A model generated the notes under the pieces. That model ran no database searches. It was not told the origin of the DNA and worked only from the letters and a program-made list of their open reading frames with translations. This document shows positions 8,069 through 17,414 of a stretch of DNA of 59,079 nt, one piece after another. The stretch spans positions 1-59,079 of the forward strand of contig CAJUBG010000022.1 of assembly GCA_910584575.1 (NCBI GenBank), read 5' to 3'. Position 1 is the first letter of the stretch; each line of letters begins with the position of its first letter. This DNA is from an uncultured Dorea sp. (GTDB lineage: Bacteria > Bacillota > Clostridia > Lachnospirales > Lachnospiraceae). The position numbers and the translations under genes were made by a program.

Positions 8069-8866
8069 ATGAAAACGGTACTTACCATTGCGGGAAGCGA
8101 TCCAAGCGGGGGCGCAGGTATCCAGGCGGATATAAAGACCATGCTTGCAAACGGCGTGTACGCCATGAGTGCAATTACGGCGCTGACTGCCCAGAATACC
8201 ACAGGTGTCACAGGAATTATGGAGGTCACTCCCGAATTTTTAGGAGAGCAGTTAGACAATATCTTTACCGACATCCCGCCGGATGCGGTTAAGATAGGAA
8301 TGATGTGTGAAAAAGGACTGATTGCCATTGCAGCAGAGCGATTGGCCAGATATGGGGCAAAGAATATTGTTGTAGACCCTGTGATGGTGGCAACCAGCGG
8401 CGCCAGGCTCATCAGCGAGGAAGCGGTTGCCGCATTAAAAGAGCACCTGCTTCCCATCGCCTCTGTGCTGACGCCGAATATACCGGAGGCCGAGGTCCTG
8501 TCAGGAAGAACCATAAAAAGCCCGCAGGACATGAAAAAAGCGGCGCAGGATATCAGTGAGAAATACGCCTGCGCCGTTTTGTGCAAGGGAGGCCACAACA
8601 TGAATGATGCCAACGACCTGCTCTATCGGGAGGGCTCGTACCGGTGGTTTTACGGCAGCCGGATTGATAATCCCAATACCCATGGGACAGGATGTACATT
8701 GTCCAGCGCAATCGCGTCCAATCTTGCTAAGGGGTATGGCCTGGACGCCTCCGTAGAGAGGGGGAAGGCATATCTCTCCGGCGCCCTGGGCGCAATGCTT
8801 GACCTTGGAAAAGGCAGGGGGCCTATGGACCACGGGGTTGGGCTTAGAGGGGAATTCCTCCCATAG
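8069..8866 (+). CDS. thiD: Hydroxymethylpyrimidine/phosphomethylpyrimidine kinase
   Basis: ThiD phosphorylates HMP and HMP-phosphate for thiamin synthesis. The 265-residue ribokinase-fold protein begins MKTVLTIAGSDPSGGAGIQADIKT, contains the VVDPVMVATSG and LTPNIPEAEVL segments, and has the ATP/anion-hole motif NTHGTGCTLSSAIA near residue 210. The ATG at 8069 follows TGGAGGAA. It is the last gene of the riboswitch-controlled salvage operon, 22 bases after thiE. Confidence 0.96.
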   Translation: MKTVLTIAGSDPSGGAGIQADIKTMLANGVYAMSAITALTAQNTTGVTGIMEVTPEFLGEQLDNIFTDIPPDAVKIGMMCEKGLIAIAAERLARYGAKNIVVDPVMVATSGARLISEEAVAALKEHLLPIASVLTPNIPEAEVLSGRTIKSPQDMKKAAQDISEKYACAVLCKGGHNMNDANDLLYREGSYRWFYGSRIDNPNTHGTGCTLSSAIASNLAKGYGLDASVERGKAYLSGALGAMLDLGKGRGPMDHGVGLRGEFLP

Positions 8867-8875
8867 TATTAAAAC

Positions 8876-9766
8876 TTATATCTTTAGGTCTGTATGTTCG
8901 ATTACGAAATTCTTAAAATGCTGGATGACCGGCGCCTGGTATACATTTTTCATGGTTGCCATATAGAAGATCCTCTCCCAGCTTGGCTTGACGATTTCTA
9001 TAATTTTGACAGGCATGTAATCCAGGATAGACATACGTGGAACCACGGCGATGCCGAAGCCTGCGCTCACAAGGCCGGCCACCGCCTGGTCCTCCTCCAG
9101 GGCATAGTCGCTTTGAGGGTAGCCGCCGCATTTTTCAAACAGCTTGTCGATCACGGGTCTTAGCCCGCTTCTTTTCGAAAATGTAATCTGAGGATAGGCC
9201 AGGGTATCCTTAAGGTCAATGGAATCCTGTCCCTCCAGGGGATGTCCCTTTGGAACGATGAGCACCAGCTCTTGGCAGGAGATGGGGATGAACTCAATCA
9301 AGGGTTCATTCTCCATCTTAGAGCAGAAGGCAATGTCATACCTCCGATCTTTTAAGCCCTTTATAATGTCCTGTGTCAAGCCGGTGGAGGTGTGAAAGTA
9401 AAAATGAATGTTCTTATTTGGTTTTGAATCCAGGAAATCTTTCACAAATTTGGGGACAGTGGAGCTTAAGGTGCGAAGCATGCCGATATCGACACGTCCT
9501 TCGCCAAGTCCAGTCATCTGGAGTTTGTTGACGCTGGAATCCAGCATCTCAAGAGACTTCTCCACATCAGTCAAAAATGCCTGGCCGCATTTGGTCAAAA
9601 CTACGTTGCGGCCGTCTTTTTCAAATAATTTTACTCCCAGTTCTTTCTCAAGAGAGGAGATTGCATGGCTTAGGCTTGGTTGTGTAATAGCCAGGATCTC
9701 AGCGGCTTTCGTATAATGTTCTAAATGAGCCAGTGTCACAAAGTACCTGAGATGATAAAGATTCAT
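8876..9766 (-). CDS. LysR family regulator of the shikimate/quinate island
   Basis: This 296-residue LysR protein has an N-terminal winged helix (MNLYHLRYFVTLAHLEHYTKAAE, with ITQPSLSHAISSLEKELG as recognition region) and a two-lobed effector domain. The ATG at 9766 is preferred over a start at 9832 because AAAGGAG precedes it and LysR proteins begin at this point. It is divergent from the island's first operon. A LysR-type T-N11-A operator (9834-9856) lies between them and a matching site lies ahead of aroE2 at 18.4 kb, so it probably activates both arms. Its own minus-strand promoter (TTGACG at 9859-9864, TATGGT at 9835-9840) overlaps the operator, which predicts autorepression. The effector may be shikimate, quinate or a dehydro-derivative (inference). 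Confidence 0.9.
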   Translation of the reverse strand: MNLYHLRYFVTLAHLEHYTKAAEILAITQPSLSHAISSLEKELGVKLFEKDGRNVVLTKCGQAFLTDVEKSLEMLDSSVNKLQMTGLGEGRVDIGMLRTLSSTVPKFVKDFLDSKPNKNIHFYFHTSTGLTQDIIKGLKDRRYDIAFCSKMENEPLIEFIPISCQELVLIVPKGHPLEGQDSIDLKDTLAYPQITFSKRSGLRPVIDKLFEKCGGYPQSDYALEEDQAVAGLVSAGFGIAVVPRMSILDYMPVKIIEIVKPSWERIFYMATMKNVYQAPVIQHFKNFVIEHTDLKI

Positions 9767-9833
9767 AGGAGTTCTCCTTTCTTCATTCGTTTCACCATAT
9801 TCAGTTGTATAAATCTTGTGATATTCTATCATG

Positions 9834-9856
9834 AACCATAAAGAAAATCTATGGTT
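9834..9856 (+). promoter_or_regulatory. LysR-type operator upstream of the island's first operon
   Basis: AACCATA (9834-9840) and TATGGTT (9850-9856) form a perfect 7-bp inverted repeat with a 9-base centre, containing the T-N11-A LysR box. Its centre is about 65 bases before the predicted transcription start, the classic LysR recognition-site position. The proximal half ATGGTT ends 18 bases before the -35. Confidence 0.75.
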
Positions 9857-9874
9857 TTCGTCAATATTAGTAAT

Positions 9875-9903
9875 TTGTTTTTATTTTAACAACGGACTAT
9901 AAT
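9875..9903 (+). promoter_or_regulatory. Promoter of the first shikimate-island operon
   Basis: TTGTTT (9875-9880) and TATAAT (9898-9903) are 17 bases apart. The weak -35 fits an activator-dependent promoter. Confidence 0.7.
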
Positions 9904-9987
9904 AAAAACATAGTAAAAAACACAAAGATTCAGACAGGAATCAGGTTAGAACATGTTTATTTTAGACAACGGAAGGAGAAACAAATT

Positions 9988-10827
9988 ATGTCAAAGAAGA
10001 ATCCTATTACAATCAGTTCATGGACGTTGGGCGACCAGTGCAAATTTGAGGACCGTGTGATTGCGGCAAAAGAGGCAGGGTACGAAGGTATCGGGCTCCG
10101 TGCGGAGACTTATGTGGACGCGCTGAACGAAGGGCTGCACGATGCGGATATTCTGGCAATCCTTGAAAAGCACGGCATGAAGGTGACAGAGGTTGAGTAC
10201 ATTGTCCAGTGGGCAGAGGAGAACCGTTCCTATGAGCAGAAGTACAAAGAGCAGATGTGCTTCCATATGTGCGGGCTTTTCGGAGTCGGACATATCAACT
10301 GTGGACTGATGGAGAACTATTCCGTTGAGCATACGGCTCAGAAGTTAAAAGAGCTTTGCCAGAGAGCAGGCAAGTATATCATCGGTGTAGAGCCAATGCC
10401 TTACAGCGGAATTCCGGATCTCAAGAAGGGGTACGACGTTGTCAAAGCCTCCGGCTGCGACAATGCCATGTTAATCTTAGATACCTGGCACTGGGTAAGG
10501 GCAGACCAGTCTTATGATATCCTGACAGAAGAAATTGCCAAGAAGGTTATCTCCATCCAGATTAACGATGCTTACGACAGGCCATACGCGAAATCTATTT
10601 TAAGAGATGAGTCCATGCATGACCGCCTTGCACCGGGAACAGGCGCAAAGGATACGGCAGGCTTTGTGAAAATGATTAAAGATGCGGGAATCGACCCGAA
10701 GGTGATTGGCGTAGAGGTTATCTCAGACGAAATTCTTGGCAGAGGCTTGAAGGAGGCGGCAGCGTACACCTTTGACAATACCAGGAAGGTTTTGAAGGAA
10801 GCATGGCAGGAAATGATTGAAGACTAG
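9988..10827 (+). CDS. Xylose-isomerase-like TIM-barrel protein, candidate 3-dehydroshikimate dehydratase
   Basis: A 279-residue protein of the xylose-isomerase-like (AP-endonuclease 2) TIM-barrel superfamily. Likely metal ligands are Glu in IIGVEPMPYSG, Asp in MLILDTWHW, Gln in ISIQINDA and Glu in VIGVEVIS. The IQxxDA...RLAPGTG block resembles 3-dehydroshikimate dehydratases (QuiC/AsbF type), which turn 3-dehydroshikimate into protocatechuate, but sugar isomerases and epimerases and keto-inositol dehydratases share the fold. Its place beside aroE, aroD and a LysR gene favours a step on a shikimate-type ring. The ATG follows GGAAGGAG. First gene of the operon. Fold is sure; reaction is inferred. 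Confidence 0.72.
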   Translation: MSKKNPITISSWTLGDQCKFEDRVIAAKEAGYEGIGLRAETYVDALNEGLHDADILAILEKHGMKVTEVEYIVQWAEENRSYEQKYKEQMCFHMCGLFGVGHINCGLMENYSVEHTAQKLKELCQRAGKYIIGVEPMPYSGIPDLKKGYDVVKASGCDNAMLILDTWHWVRADQSYDILTEEIAKKVISIQINDAYDRPYAKSILRDESMHDRLAPGTGAKDTAGFVKMIKDAGIDPKVIGVEVISDEILGRGLKEAAAYTFDNTRKVLKEAWQEMIED

Positions 10828-10879
10828 AGCTTTACGATAATTCAGGTTCGTAAATACATAATAGGAGAGAGGGAAAAAG

Positions 10880-12805
10880 ATGAGATTCAAGACAATGTTT
10901 TCACCGGTTCAGATAGGACCGATGACCGTAAAGAATCGTTTTGTAGTACCGCCCATGGGAAATAATTTCGCTAACACGGACGGTACATGGAGTGACCAGT
11001 CTGTGGCGTACTATAAAGAGCGCGCCAAGGGGCAGTTCGGAATGGTCACCATTGAGGCTACTGTTGTACACGAAGGGGCAAAGGGCGGACCGAGAAAGCC
11101 CTGCCTTTATAACGACGACAGCATCGAGAGCTTAAAGAAGATCTGCGACGCCTGCCATGCCGAGGGCGCTAAGGTGTCCATCCAGTTACAGAACGCAGGC
11201 CCTGAAGGAAATGCAAAGAATGCAGGCGCGCCCATCAAGGCGGCGACAGCTATTCCTTCAGAAGCAGGAAGGGATACGCCAAAGGAGGTAACCACAGAAG
11301 AAGTGTACGAGCTGGTTAAGGGGTATGGCAGGGCGGCAGAGCGCGCCATGAGAGCCGGAGTGGATGCGGTGGAAATCCACATGGCCCACGGTTATCTGGT
11401 AAGCACCTTCCTCTCTCCAAGAACCAACAAGCGTCTGGATGAATTCGGCGGCAGCTTCGAGAATAGGATGCGTTTCCCGCGGCTGATTGTAGAGGAGATT
11501 AAGAAGGCGGTAGGGGATAAGGTTGCCGTTATCGCACGTATCAACAGCGCGGACGAGGTGCTTGGAGGACTGGATGTACACGACAGCGCGGCTATTGCGG
11601 CATATCTTGAGGAGTGCGGGGTAGACGCCCTTCACGTATCCCGTGCAGTACATATCAAGGACGAGTATATGTGGGCGCCGACCACGATTCACGGAGGCTT
11701 CTCCGCAGATTTGGTAACAGAGATTAAGAAGGCGGTTACGATTCCTGTAATTACTGTGGGCCGTTACACAGAGCCTCAGTTTGCAGAGCTTATGGTGAAG
11801 CAGGGACGGGCGGATCTGGTGGCGTTTGGCCGTCAGTCATTGGCAGATCCCCATATGCCGAAAAAAGCACAGGAGGAGAGGCTTGAGGACATGATTCCAT
11901 GTATCGCCTGTCTCCAGGGCTGCGTGGCAAACATGTATAAAGGCGAGCCTATCTGCTGTCTGGCCAATCCTTTCCTGGGACACGAGGCAGAGGGGCTTAA
12001 GAAGGCAGAACATGCCAAAAAGGTTATGGTAATCGGCGGCGGCGTCGCCGGCTTAAGCGCGGCGTTTCTCTGTGCCGAGAGAGGCCATGAGGTTACGCTT
12101 TACGAGGGCAGCGATATTTTGGGCGGCAACATGCGGTTGGCAGCGTATCCGCCGGGAAAAGGCGATATCACCAACATGCTCCGCAGCTACATTGCAAGAT
12201 GCGAAAAAGACGGCGTAAAGCTTGTAAAGAATAAAGAAGTGGATTTGGAGTTTGTGAAGGCCGAGAAGCCGGATGCTGTGATTGTGGCTACCGGTTCCAA
12301 GACTTTAATTCTCCCCATCGAGGGAATCGACAATCCGGCAATCATCCACGGCTCAGACCTGTTATCCGGTAAGAGGGCAGCAGGAAAGAAGGTTCTTGTC
12401 GTAGGCGGCGGTATGGTGGGCTGTGAGACGGCGGCATTCTTAGGAGAGCAGAAGCATGATGTAACGGTCATCGAATTCCGTGATACCGTGGGTGCGGATG
12501 TGATTTCCGAGCACAGAAAATATTTGATGAAGGACTTCGAGGAATATAAGATTCAGGAGATTACCAGCGCGAAGGTGTGCAAGTTCTATGAGGACGGTGT
12601 GGAGTATGAGTCGCCGGACGGAACGCGCCATGAGGCGAGAGGCTTTGATTCCGTAATCCTTTCCATGGGATTCCGTAATTACAATCCGTTTGCCGAGCAG
12701 TTGGAGGAAATGGGCCAGGAGGTTTATGTGATTGGAGACGCTACCAGGGCGCGTCGGGCGTTGGATGCCACGAAGGAAGCCTACGGGGCGGCCGTACAGA
12801 TTTAA
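10880..12805 (+). CDS. NADH:flavin oxidoreductase with 4Fe-4S site (OYE/FadH/BaiCD-like ene-reductase)
   Basis: A 641-residue three-part flavoenzyme like 2,4-dienoyl-CoA reductase, BaiCD/BaiH and enoate reductases. Residues 1-350 are an Old Yellow Enzyme barrel binding FMN, with VEIHMAHGYLVSTFLSPRTN (around 167) and FGGSFENRMRFP. A Cys cluster C341-x2-C344-x3-C348-x11-C360 should bind 4Fe-4S. The rest is an FAD/NAD(P) module with VIGGGVAGLS (about 385) and VVGGGMVG (about 508). Such enzymes reduce C=C bonds conjugated to a carbonyl. Within this operon the obvious substrate is 3-dehydroshikimate, an enone (inference). It lies 52 bases after the TIM-barrel gene and 33 before aroE. Confidence 0.9.
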   Translation: MRFKTMFSPVQIGPMTVKNRFVVPPMGNNFANTDGTWSDQSVAYYKERAKGQFGMVTIEATVVHEGAKGGPRKPCLYNDDSIESLKKICDACHAEGAKVSIQLQNAGPEGNAKNAGAPIKAATAIPSEAGRDTPKEVTTEEVYELVKGYGRAAERAMRAGVDAVEIHMAHGYLVSTFLSPRTNKRLDEFGGSFENRMRFPRLIVEEIKKAVGDKVAVIARINSADEVLGGLDVHDSAAIAAYLEECGVDALHVSRAVHIKDEYMWAPTTIHGGFSADLVTEIKKAVTIPVITVGRYTEPQFAELMVKQGRADLVAFGRQSLADPHMPKKAQEERLEDMIPCIACLQGCVANMYKGEPICCLANPFLGHEAEGLKKAEHAKKVMVIGGGVAGLSAAFLCAERGHEVTLYEGSDILGGNMRLAAYPPGKGDITNMLRSYIARCEKDGVKLVKNKEVDLEFVKAEKPDAVIVATGSKTLILPIEGIDNPAIIHGSDLLSGKRAAGKKVLVVGGGMVGCETAAFLGEQKHDVTVIEFRDTVGADVISEHRKYLMKDFEEYKIQEITSAKVCKFYEDGVEYESPDGTRHEARGFDSVILSMGFRNYNPFAEQLEEMGQEVYVIGDATRARRALDATKEAYGAAVQI

Positions 12806-12838
12806 CATAGTTTAAAGCGCAAAAGGAGAAAGAAAAAG

Positions 12839-13714
12839 ATGGAGAAACGGATTTCAGGACATACAGGTCTTATGGGATTATTCGGGACACCGGTGGGACA
12901 CTCCGGTTCACCGGCAATGTATAACTTTAGCTTCCAGCACGACGGCCTTGACTATGCTTATCTTGCGTTTGACGTAAACGTAGAGCAGATGCCAAAGGTA
13001 ATCGAGACGATTAAGCTTCTGAATATGCGGGGCGGGAATTTTACCATGCCCTGTAAGAACATTGCGGCCAAGCTGGTTGACAAATTATCACCGGCAGCGG
13101 AGATTATCGGCGCATGTAACGTGTTTGTCAACGACGGCGGCGTGCTCACCGGACATATTACGGACGGCGTAGGCTTCGTTAAGAATCTTGAATTAAACGG
13201 CGTTCCAGTGAAGGATAAAAAGGTGGTAGTGTTAGGCGCAGGCGGGGCAGCGACGGCAATCCACGTCCAGCTTGCTTTAGACGGCGCAAAAGAAGTGAAT
13301 ATCTTCAATATGAAGGACGAGTTCTACGAAAGAGCAGAGGGTACCAAGGCAAAATTAGCAGAGAAATGTCCGGAATGTACGGTAACGGTGAACGACTTAG
13401 CTGACAAGGAGAAGCTTGCGGAAGCAATCAACAACTGTGATATCCTGGTTAATGCGACGATTATGGGCATGAAGCCTCATGAAGACGTGACATTGGTTGA
13501 CAAGTCTTTATTCCGCAAAGACCTGGTAGTTGCAGACACGGTATACAGTCCGGAGAAAACCAGGATGATCCTTGAGGCTGAGGAGGCCGGCTTAAAGGCA
13601 ATCGGCGGCGTGGGCATGCTTCAGCAGCAGGGCGCCGTAAACTATGAATTATTCGTAGGAAAGGCCATGCCTCTGAAGGAGTATCAGGAATTTCAGGCAC
13701 AGCAGGCGAAATAG
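12839..13714 (+). CDS. Shikimate/quinate dehydrogenase family protein, paralogue 1
   Basis: A 291-residue AroE-family dehydrogenase that interconverts a shikimate- or quinate-type alcohol and its 3-keto form with NAD(P). The substrate Ser pair (HSGSP, S22/S24), catalytic Lys73 in FTMPCK and Asp109 in HITDG are present, followed by the Rossmann motif GAGGAATA (133-140). The usual NTD before the catalytic Asp is ITD, also in paralogue 2 at 17.4-18.3 kb, so both belong to one divergent subfamily. It is not near aroA, aroB, aroC or aroK. Together with the operon this suggests catabolic or redox use rather than aromatic amino acid synthesis. Confidence 0.88.
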   Translation: MEKRISGHTGLMGLFGTPVGHSGSPAMYNFSFQHDGLDYAYLAFDVNVEQMPKVIETIKLLNMRGGNFTMPCKNIAAKLVDKLSPAAEIIGACNVFVNDGGVLTGHITDGVGFVKNLELNGVPVKDKKVVVLGAGGAATAIHVQLALDGAKEVNIFNMKDEFYERAEGTKAKLAEKCPECTVTVNDLADKEKLAEAINNCDILVNATIMGMKPHEDVTLVDKSLFRKDLVVADTVYSPEKTRMILEAEEAGLKAIGGVGMLQQQGAVNYELFVGKAMPLKEYQEFQAQQAK

Positions 13715-13737
13715 TGCCGGACGGAAGGGATGAAAAG

Positions 13738-15021
13738 ATGAAAGCAAAAAAATATTTATGGTCGATCATCTGTGTTTATATGTGTTATCTGACACATGGT
13801 ATCCAGGCGATTATACTTTCACAGAATAACATCAATTTTGCGAAGCAATGGGGATTTGACATGGGTACGCCGGATTCCTCTGCTTATGCGGCCGGCCTTG
13901 CGGCGGTAAGCTCTGCGGTTGCAGCGGTAGGGCTTGGGAAATTCATCAGCGTGTGGATTGGCGGAGAGGTGTCTGACCGCGTGGGGCGCAAGAAGATGAT
14001 GATTGCAGGCGCGGCACTCTATGTAGTTTGTTTTGCAGGATTAATGACAACCGGAAACCAGACAATAGCCCTGGTGTGCGCTTTTATTACAGGTGTAGCA
14101 ACCTCTGGCTTCTGGGACGCGGCAGGTTATCCGGCGGTACAGGAGGCATATCCGGCGGCGCCGGGCGCGGCTCTCATTGGAATCAAGTTTTTCGTTTCTT
14201 TATCCGGTATGGTGTACCCCCTCTTTGTAGTAAAGATGGCGGACGCCGGAAATTGGAAGATGAACGTCATCCTTCCCCTTGTGATGTCCGTTGTCTGTGT
14301 GGTTCTTGCGGTTATCGCGCCGTTTGTGTATGACGACCAGAAGAAGGCGGCGTCGGGAAACGAAAAAGGGCAAGACGCGGTTGCGGCAGAGATTCAGGCG
14401 GCTAAGGACCGGATGCTGGTAAAACCAAGCATGTTCGTAAAATTCCTGGTTATGTTCTATGCCTTCTTGTGTATGGCAATCATGTACGGCGCACAGCAGT
14501 ATACCAAGGCGTTCGGCCTGTCCGTGTGCGGCCTTACGGAAATGCAGTCAGCAGGTATGACCTCCATCTATACGGTGGGCTCAATTCTGGCGGTTCTGTT
14601 CTGGGCGTTCATGATGGCGAAGTTAAAATGGAATCCTCTTAAGATTGTGTTAATCGATTCCATTATGACGGCGGTAGCCCTTGCAGGGGTGCTGTTTATC
14701 CATCAGGTGGCGATTATCTATGTTGCAATCGCGCTGTTAGGCTTCTTTGCGGCAGGCGGCGCGCTTCAGACGGGACTTGGCGTTGTACAGATGTTTAATC
14801 CCGGCCCGAAAGGGAGAAATACAGGTATTTATTATACCTTCATGGGCGCTGCCTCCTATACGATTCCGGTTGTTGCCGGACAGCTTACAAAGGCATCCGG
14901 AGAAAGCAGCGCAGTATATACGCTGATGGTTATGCTGTTGGTGTTTGCCGGCCTTGCCATTGCAAGTTCTCTGTTCTTGGTTACACAACATAAGAAGATT
15001 TTTGGAGAAAGCGCATTATAA
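13738..15021 (+). CDS. MFS transporter, probable shikimate/quinate-type acid permease
   Basis: A 427-residue major facilitator with about 12 membrane segments. The loop between helices 2 and 3 has motif A (GGEVSDRVGRKKM). The ATG at 13738 is used because GGAAGGGATG precedes it; a GTG at 13714 overlapping the aroE stop has no site. As the last gene of the LysR-linked operon, followed by a terminator at 15028, it probably imports the substrate or exports the product of the pathway. The ligand is inferred from neighbours only. Confidence 0.82.
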   Translation: MKAKKYLWSIICVYMCYLTHGIQAIILSQNNINFAKQWGFDMGTPDSSAYAAGLAAVSSAVAAVGLGKFISVWIGGEVSDRVGRKKMMIAGAALYVVCFAGLMTTGNQTIALVCAFITGVATSGFWDAAGYPAVQEAYPAAPGAALIGIKFFVSLSGMVYPLFVVKMADAGNWKMNVILPLVMSVVCVVLAVIAPFVYDDQKKAASGNEKGQDAVAAEIQAAKDRMLVKPSMFVKFLVMFYAFLCMAIMYGAQQYTKAFGLSVCGLTEMQSAGMTSIYTVGSILAVLFWAFMMAKLKWNPLKIVLIDSIMTAVALAGVLFIHQVAIIYVAIALLGFFAAGGALQTGLGVVQMFNPGPKGRNTGIYYTFMGAASYTIPVVAGQLTKASGESSAVYTLMVMLLVFAGLAIASSLFLVTQHKKIFGESAL

Positions 15022-15027
15022 TTAAAT

Positions 15028-15058
15028 GGGCTGTTTGGAAAAGACAGCCCTATTTTTT
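15028..15058 (+). terminator. Terminator of the first island operon
   Basis: GGGCTGT (15028-15034) pairs with ACAGCCC (15044-15050) and is followed by TATTTTTT. Confidence 0.88.
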
Positions 15059-15110
15059 ACCCTTTTTTTGTTAAAAGATAGACAAAATTGATGAAGGAGG
15101 AGTCTCAAAA

Positions 15111-16547
15111 ATGAATATGAAGACGAGCAGGAGAGCAAATGAGCTTCCTTATATTCCTTTGGGGCCGTTTCAGTGGAGAATCCCTGGTATCCATTACCGG
15201 ATTGAGTACGTGGAGTTCTTCCAGGGGTTAATCTTAGGCGCTACGGCCCTCAGTTCGATTCCCTACCTGACAGACTGTCTGGGGCTTCCTTACGAGCTTG
15301 CCTGGAGTTGCGTTATTCTGGAGGTAAGCCTGTACATGCTTCACGGGTGGCTTGGAGATCCGGTGGTGCCTGGGTGGATTACACCGACGCTGCCCTTTAC
15401 TCTGGCGTTTCTGGAGGGATTTGAGCAGGGGCCAAAGAGGATACAGGCAATGATAGCAGTCCAGTTGTTGGTGGCCTTTATCTTCCTGTTTATGGGAGTC
15501 ACCAAGTTAGCGGACCGGTTTGTGCGCAAGGTTCCCACCTCTGTGAAGGGCGGAATTCTGCTTGCTGCGCCCATCACAGTCATCCAGGGGCAGTTCGCAC
15601 AAGACAGCCAGCTTATGACTGCGCCCGTGGCAACCCTTTCAGGTACGCTGCTTCTCGCCTTCCTTAGCTTCTCGCCGTTTTGTGAGAAGAAGCGGGATAA
15701 GATTAAAATTTTGGATGTGATGGCGAAATACGGTAATCTGTTTCCCTATCTGGTGGCTATGCTGATGGGGATTATCTTAGGAGAGCTGGCAAAGCCGGTG
15801 CTGGAACTGGGGACATTCATCCGGATTCCGGATTTTGGGGATATGTTCCGGACCGTGAGTATTTTTTCAGTAGGATTTCCGCCTCTGTCCATGTTTATCC
15901 AGGCATTGCCTTTGGCGTTAATCTGCTATGTACTGGCGTTCGGTGATTTTGTTACCTCTGAGACGCTGGTAAAGGAGGCCAAGGAGAGCAGGGACGACGA
16001 ATATATTGACTTTAATTCCAGCCGTTCCAACTTAATCAGCGGCCTTAGAAACCTGATTCTGGCGATTTTTGCACCGTTCCCGCCCCTGTCTGGCCCGCTG
16101 TGGGTAGGAATGACGGTTTCCGTAGCCATGCGTTACCGTGAGGGAAAGAAGGCCATGAAGTCGTTAATCGGCGGAATGAGTTCATTCCGTATGGCAACCT
16201 TCTTAAGCGTGATTCTGGTGCCTATCGTTTCGTTTATGAGGCCCATCATGGGAGTTGGCTCTGCGATTACGCTTTTGTTCCAGGCATACGTCTGCGCCCG
16301 TATCGGTATGGAATACTGTAAGTCCAATACAGACAAGAGTATTGCGGGGGTCATGGCGGCGGTACTGGCGTTTAAAGGCTCAGGATGGGCTCTGGCAGTT
16401 GGATTTGCAATGAATCTTCTGCTGTCCAACATGGACTTCCAGAAGAAGAAGCTTGGAGTCCTTACAACAGATGAGCTGGAGGAGATTGACGCGAAGCGGG
16501 AAGAAGAAATTAAGAGGCTGACTATGGAGAAGGCGGCTAATGTGTAG
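15111..16547 (+). CDS. Multi-pass permease, distantly NCS2/SulP-like
   Basis: A 478-residue membrane protein with roughly 12 hydrophobic segments and a charged C-terminal tail (EEIDAKREEEIKRL). The layout, the PTLPFTLAFLEGF segment and a mid-protein AFGDFVTSETLVKEA motif recall the NCS2/SulP fold (nucleobase, benzoate or anion transporters), but I cannot assign a family with certainty. The start follows AAGGAGGA. No convincing promoter is seen between the terminator at 15058 and this gene, so it may depend on readthrough. Its location between the two arms of the shikimate island suggests a role in uptake of the ring acid. Confidence 0.7.
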   Translation: MNMKTSRRANELPYIPLGPFQWRIPGIHYRIEYVEFFQGLILGATALSSIPYLTDCLGLPYELAWSCVILEVSLYMLHGWLGDPVVPGWITPTLPFTLAFLEGFEQGPKRIQAMIAVQLLVAFIFLFMGVTKLADRFVRKVPTSVKGGILLAAPITVIQGQFAQDSQLMTAPVATLSGTLLLAFLSFSPFCEKKRDKIKILDVMAKYGNLFPYLVAMLMGIILGELAKPVLELGTFIRIPDFGDMFRTVSIFSVGFPPLSMFIQALPLALICYVLAFGDFVTSETLVKEAKESRDDEYIDFNSSRSNLISGLRNLILAIFAPFPPLSGPLWVGMTVSVAMRYREGKKAMKSLIGGMSSFRMATFLSVILVPIVSFMRPIMGVGSAITLLFQAYVCARIGMEYCKSNTDKSIAGVMAAVLAFKGSGWALAVGFAMNLLLSNMDFQKKKLGVLTTDELEEIDAKREEEIKRLTMEKAANV

Positions 16548-16558
16548 AAAATAGATGT

Positions 16559-16600
16559 GGGCAGACCGAGAATTTGGAATCTCGGCCTGCCCCTGTTTTT
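16559..16600 (+). terminator. Intrinsic terminator between convergent permease and aroD
   Basis: GGGCAG-a-CCGAGA pairs with TCTCGG-c-CTGCCC around an 8-base loop, followed by CTGTTTTT. The stem is 12 bp with one internal mismatch. Confidence 0.88.
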
Positions 16601-16626
16601 GAGAAAAGCTTCGTGTACCGACATGT

Positions 16627-17394
16627 TTATAACGCCTGATGTACAGTCTTAAGAACGCCATACAGCTCGTCTGCCGGAATCTGCCCTGGGGCGGAAGCCT
16701 GGTCGCCGGACCCGAAGGTCAGGCAGGACCCGAACACCTCGCAGGCAAGGCGGCTTATGCTGCCCATGCCCGCCATTGACATGGTGATAATCGGGCGGTC
16801 TGCATAGTCGGACGCCATCTCCTCCGTGGCCGCGAGGAGAGTGAGAACATCCTTCTTATTCCTTGGCATCACGGCAATCTTGGGAATGTCAGCCCCCATG
16901 TCCTGCATCTTGCGCAGGCGGTATATGATGTCAGCCTTGGCAGGCGTCTTGTCAAAATCGTGGTTGGAGGCCACGACTTTTGTATTGCAGCCATGGATAG
17001 CGGCGATTAAGTCCGTCACAAGCTCGTCTCCTGTGAAGATTTCCACATCAATGAGGTCTGCCATTTTTGAGGCGGCCACAGCCTTGTTTAAGGAAACATA
17101 GGCGTTTACATCCAGCTCGCAAACTCCCCCTTCTTTTTTCGTGCGGAAGGTAAATAAAAGGGGAGTGTCGCCAAGAGTTTTCCGAACCTCTTTTAGAACC
17201 TCCATTACTTTTTCCGTATTTTCCACCTCGTCGAACCAGTCGGCCCGCCATTCCATCAAATCCATAGGCATATTTTTATATTTTTTTGTCAGGGAAATGA
17301 TTTCTTCGCGGGTCTTTCCCACATTGGGGATACAGACGGCGGGTATGCCCTCCCCAAGTACCAGATTCCTTACTTTTAATGTATTCATAGCCAT
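16627..17394 (-). CDS. aroD: Type I 3-dehydroquinate dehydratase
   Basis: AroD interconverts 3-dehydroquinate and 3-dehydroshikimate through a Schiff base. In this 255-residue barrel the catalytic Lys is K172 in IPKIAVMP, the catalytic His is H145 in SNHDF, and E48/R50 in MEWRADW bind substrate. AGGAGA precedes the ATG on the minus strand. It follows aroE2 by 20 bases in the same operon and lies apart from biosynthetic aro genes. In a catabolic setting it would feed 3-dehydroquinate, from quinate oxidation, into the 3-dehydroshikimate pool. Confidence 0.95.
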   Translation of the reverse strand: MAMNTLKVRNLVLGEGIPAVCIPNVGKTREEIISLTKKYKNMPMDLMEWRADWFDEVENTEKVMEVLKEVRKTLGDTPLLFTFRTKKEGGVCELDVNAYVSLNKAVAASKMADLIDVEIFTGDELVTDLIAAIHGCNTKVVASNHDFDKTPAKADIIYRLRKMQDMGADIPKIAVMPRNKKDVLTLLAATEEMASDYADRPIITMSMAGMGSISRLACEVFGSCLTFGSGDQASAPGQIPADELYGVLKTVHQAL

Positions 17395-17414
17395 TCCATT
17401 CTCCTATTTCTAAC

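Noticed and set aside
7435..8613. A 392-codon open frame antisense to thiE-thiD
   Set aside because: It spans two well-supported genes and reads as low-complexity antisense sequence.
10880..12805. Bile acid dehydroxylation (baiCD/baiH) assignment for the OYE enzyme
   Set aside because: The fold is the same, but no other bai gene (baiB, baiE, baiA, baiF, baiG) is adjacent and the neighbours are shikimate-type enzymes.
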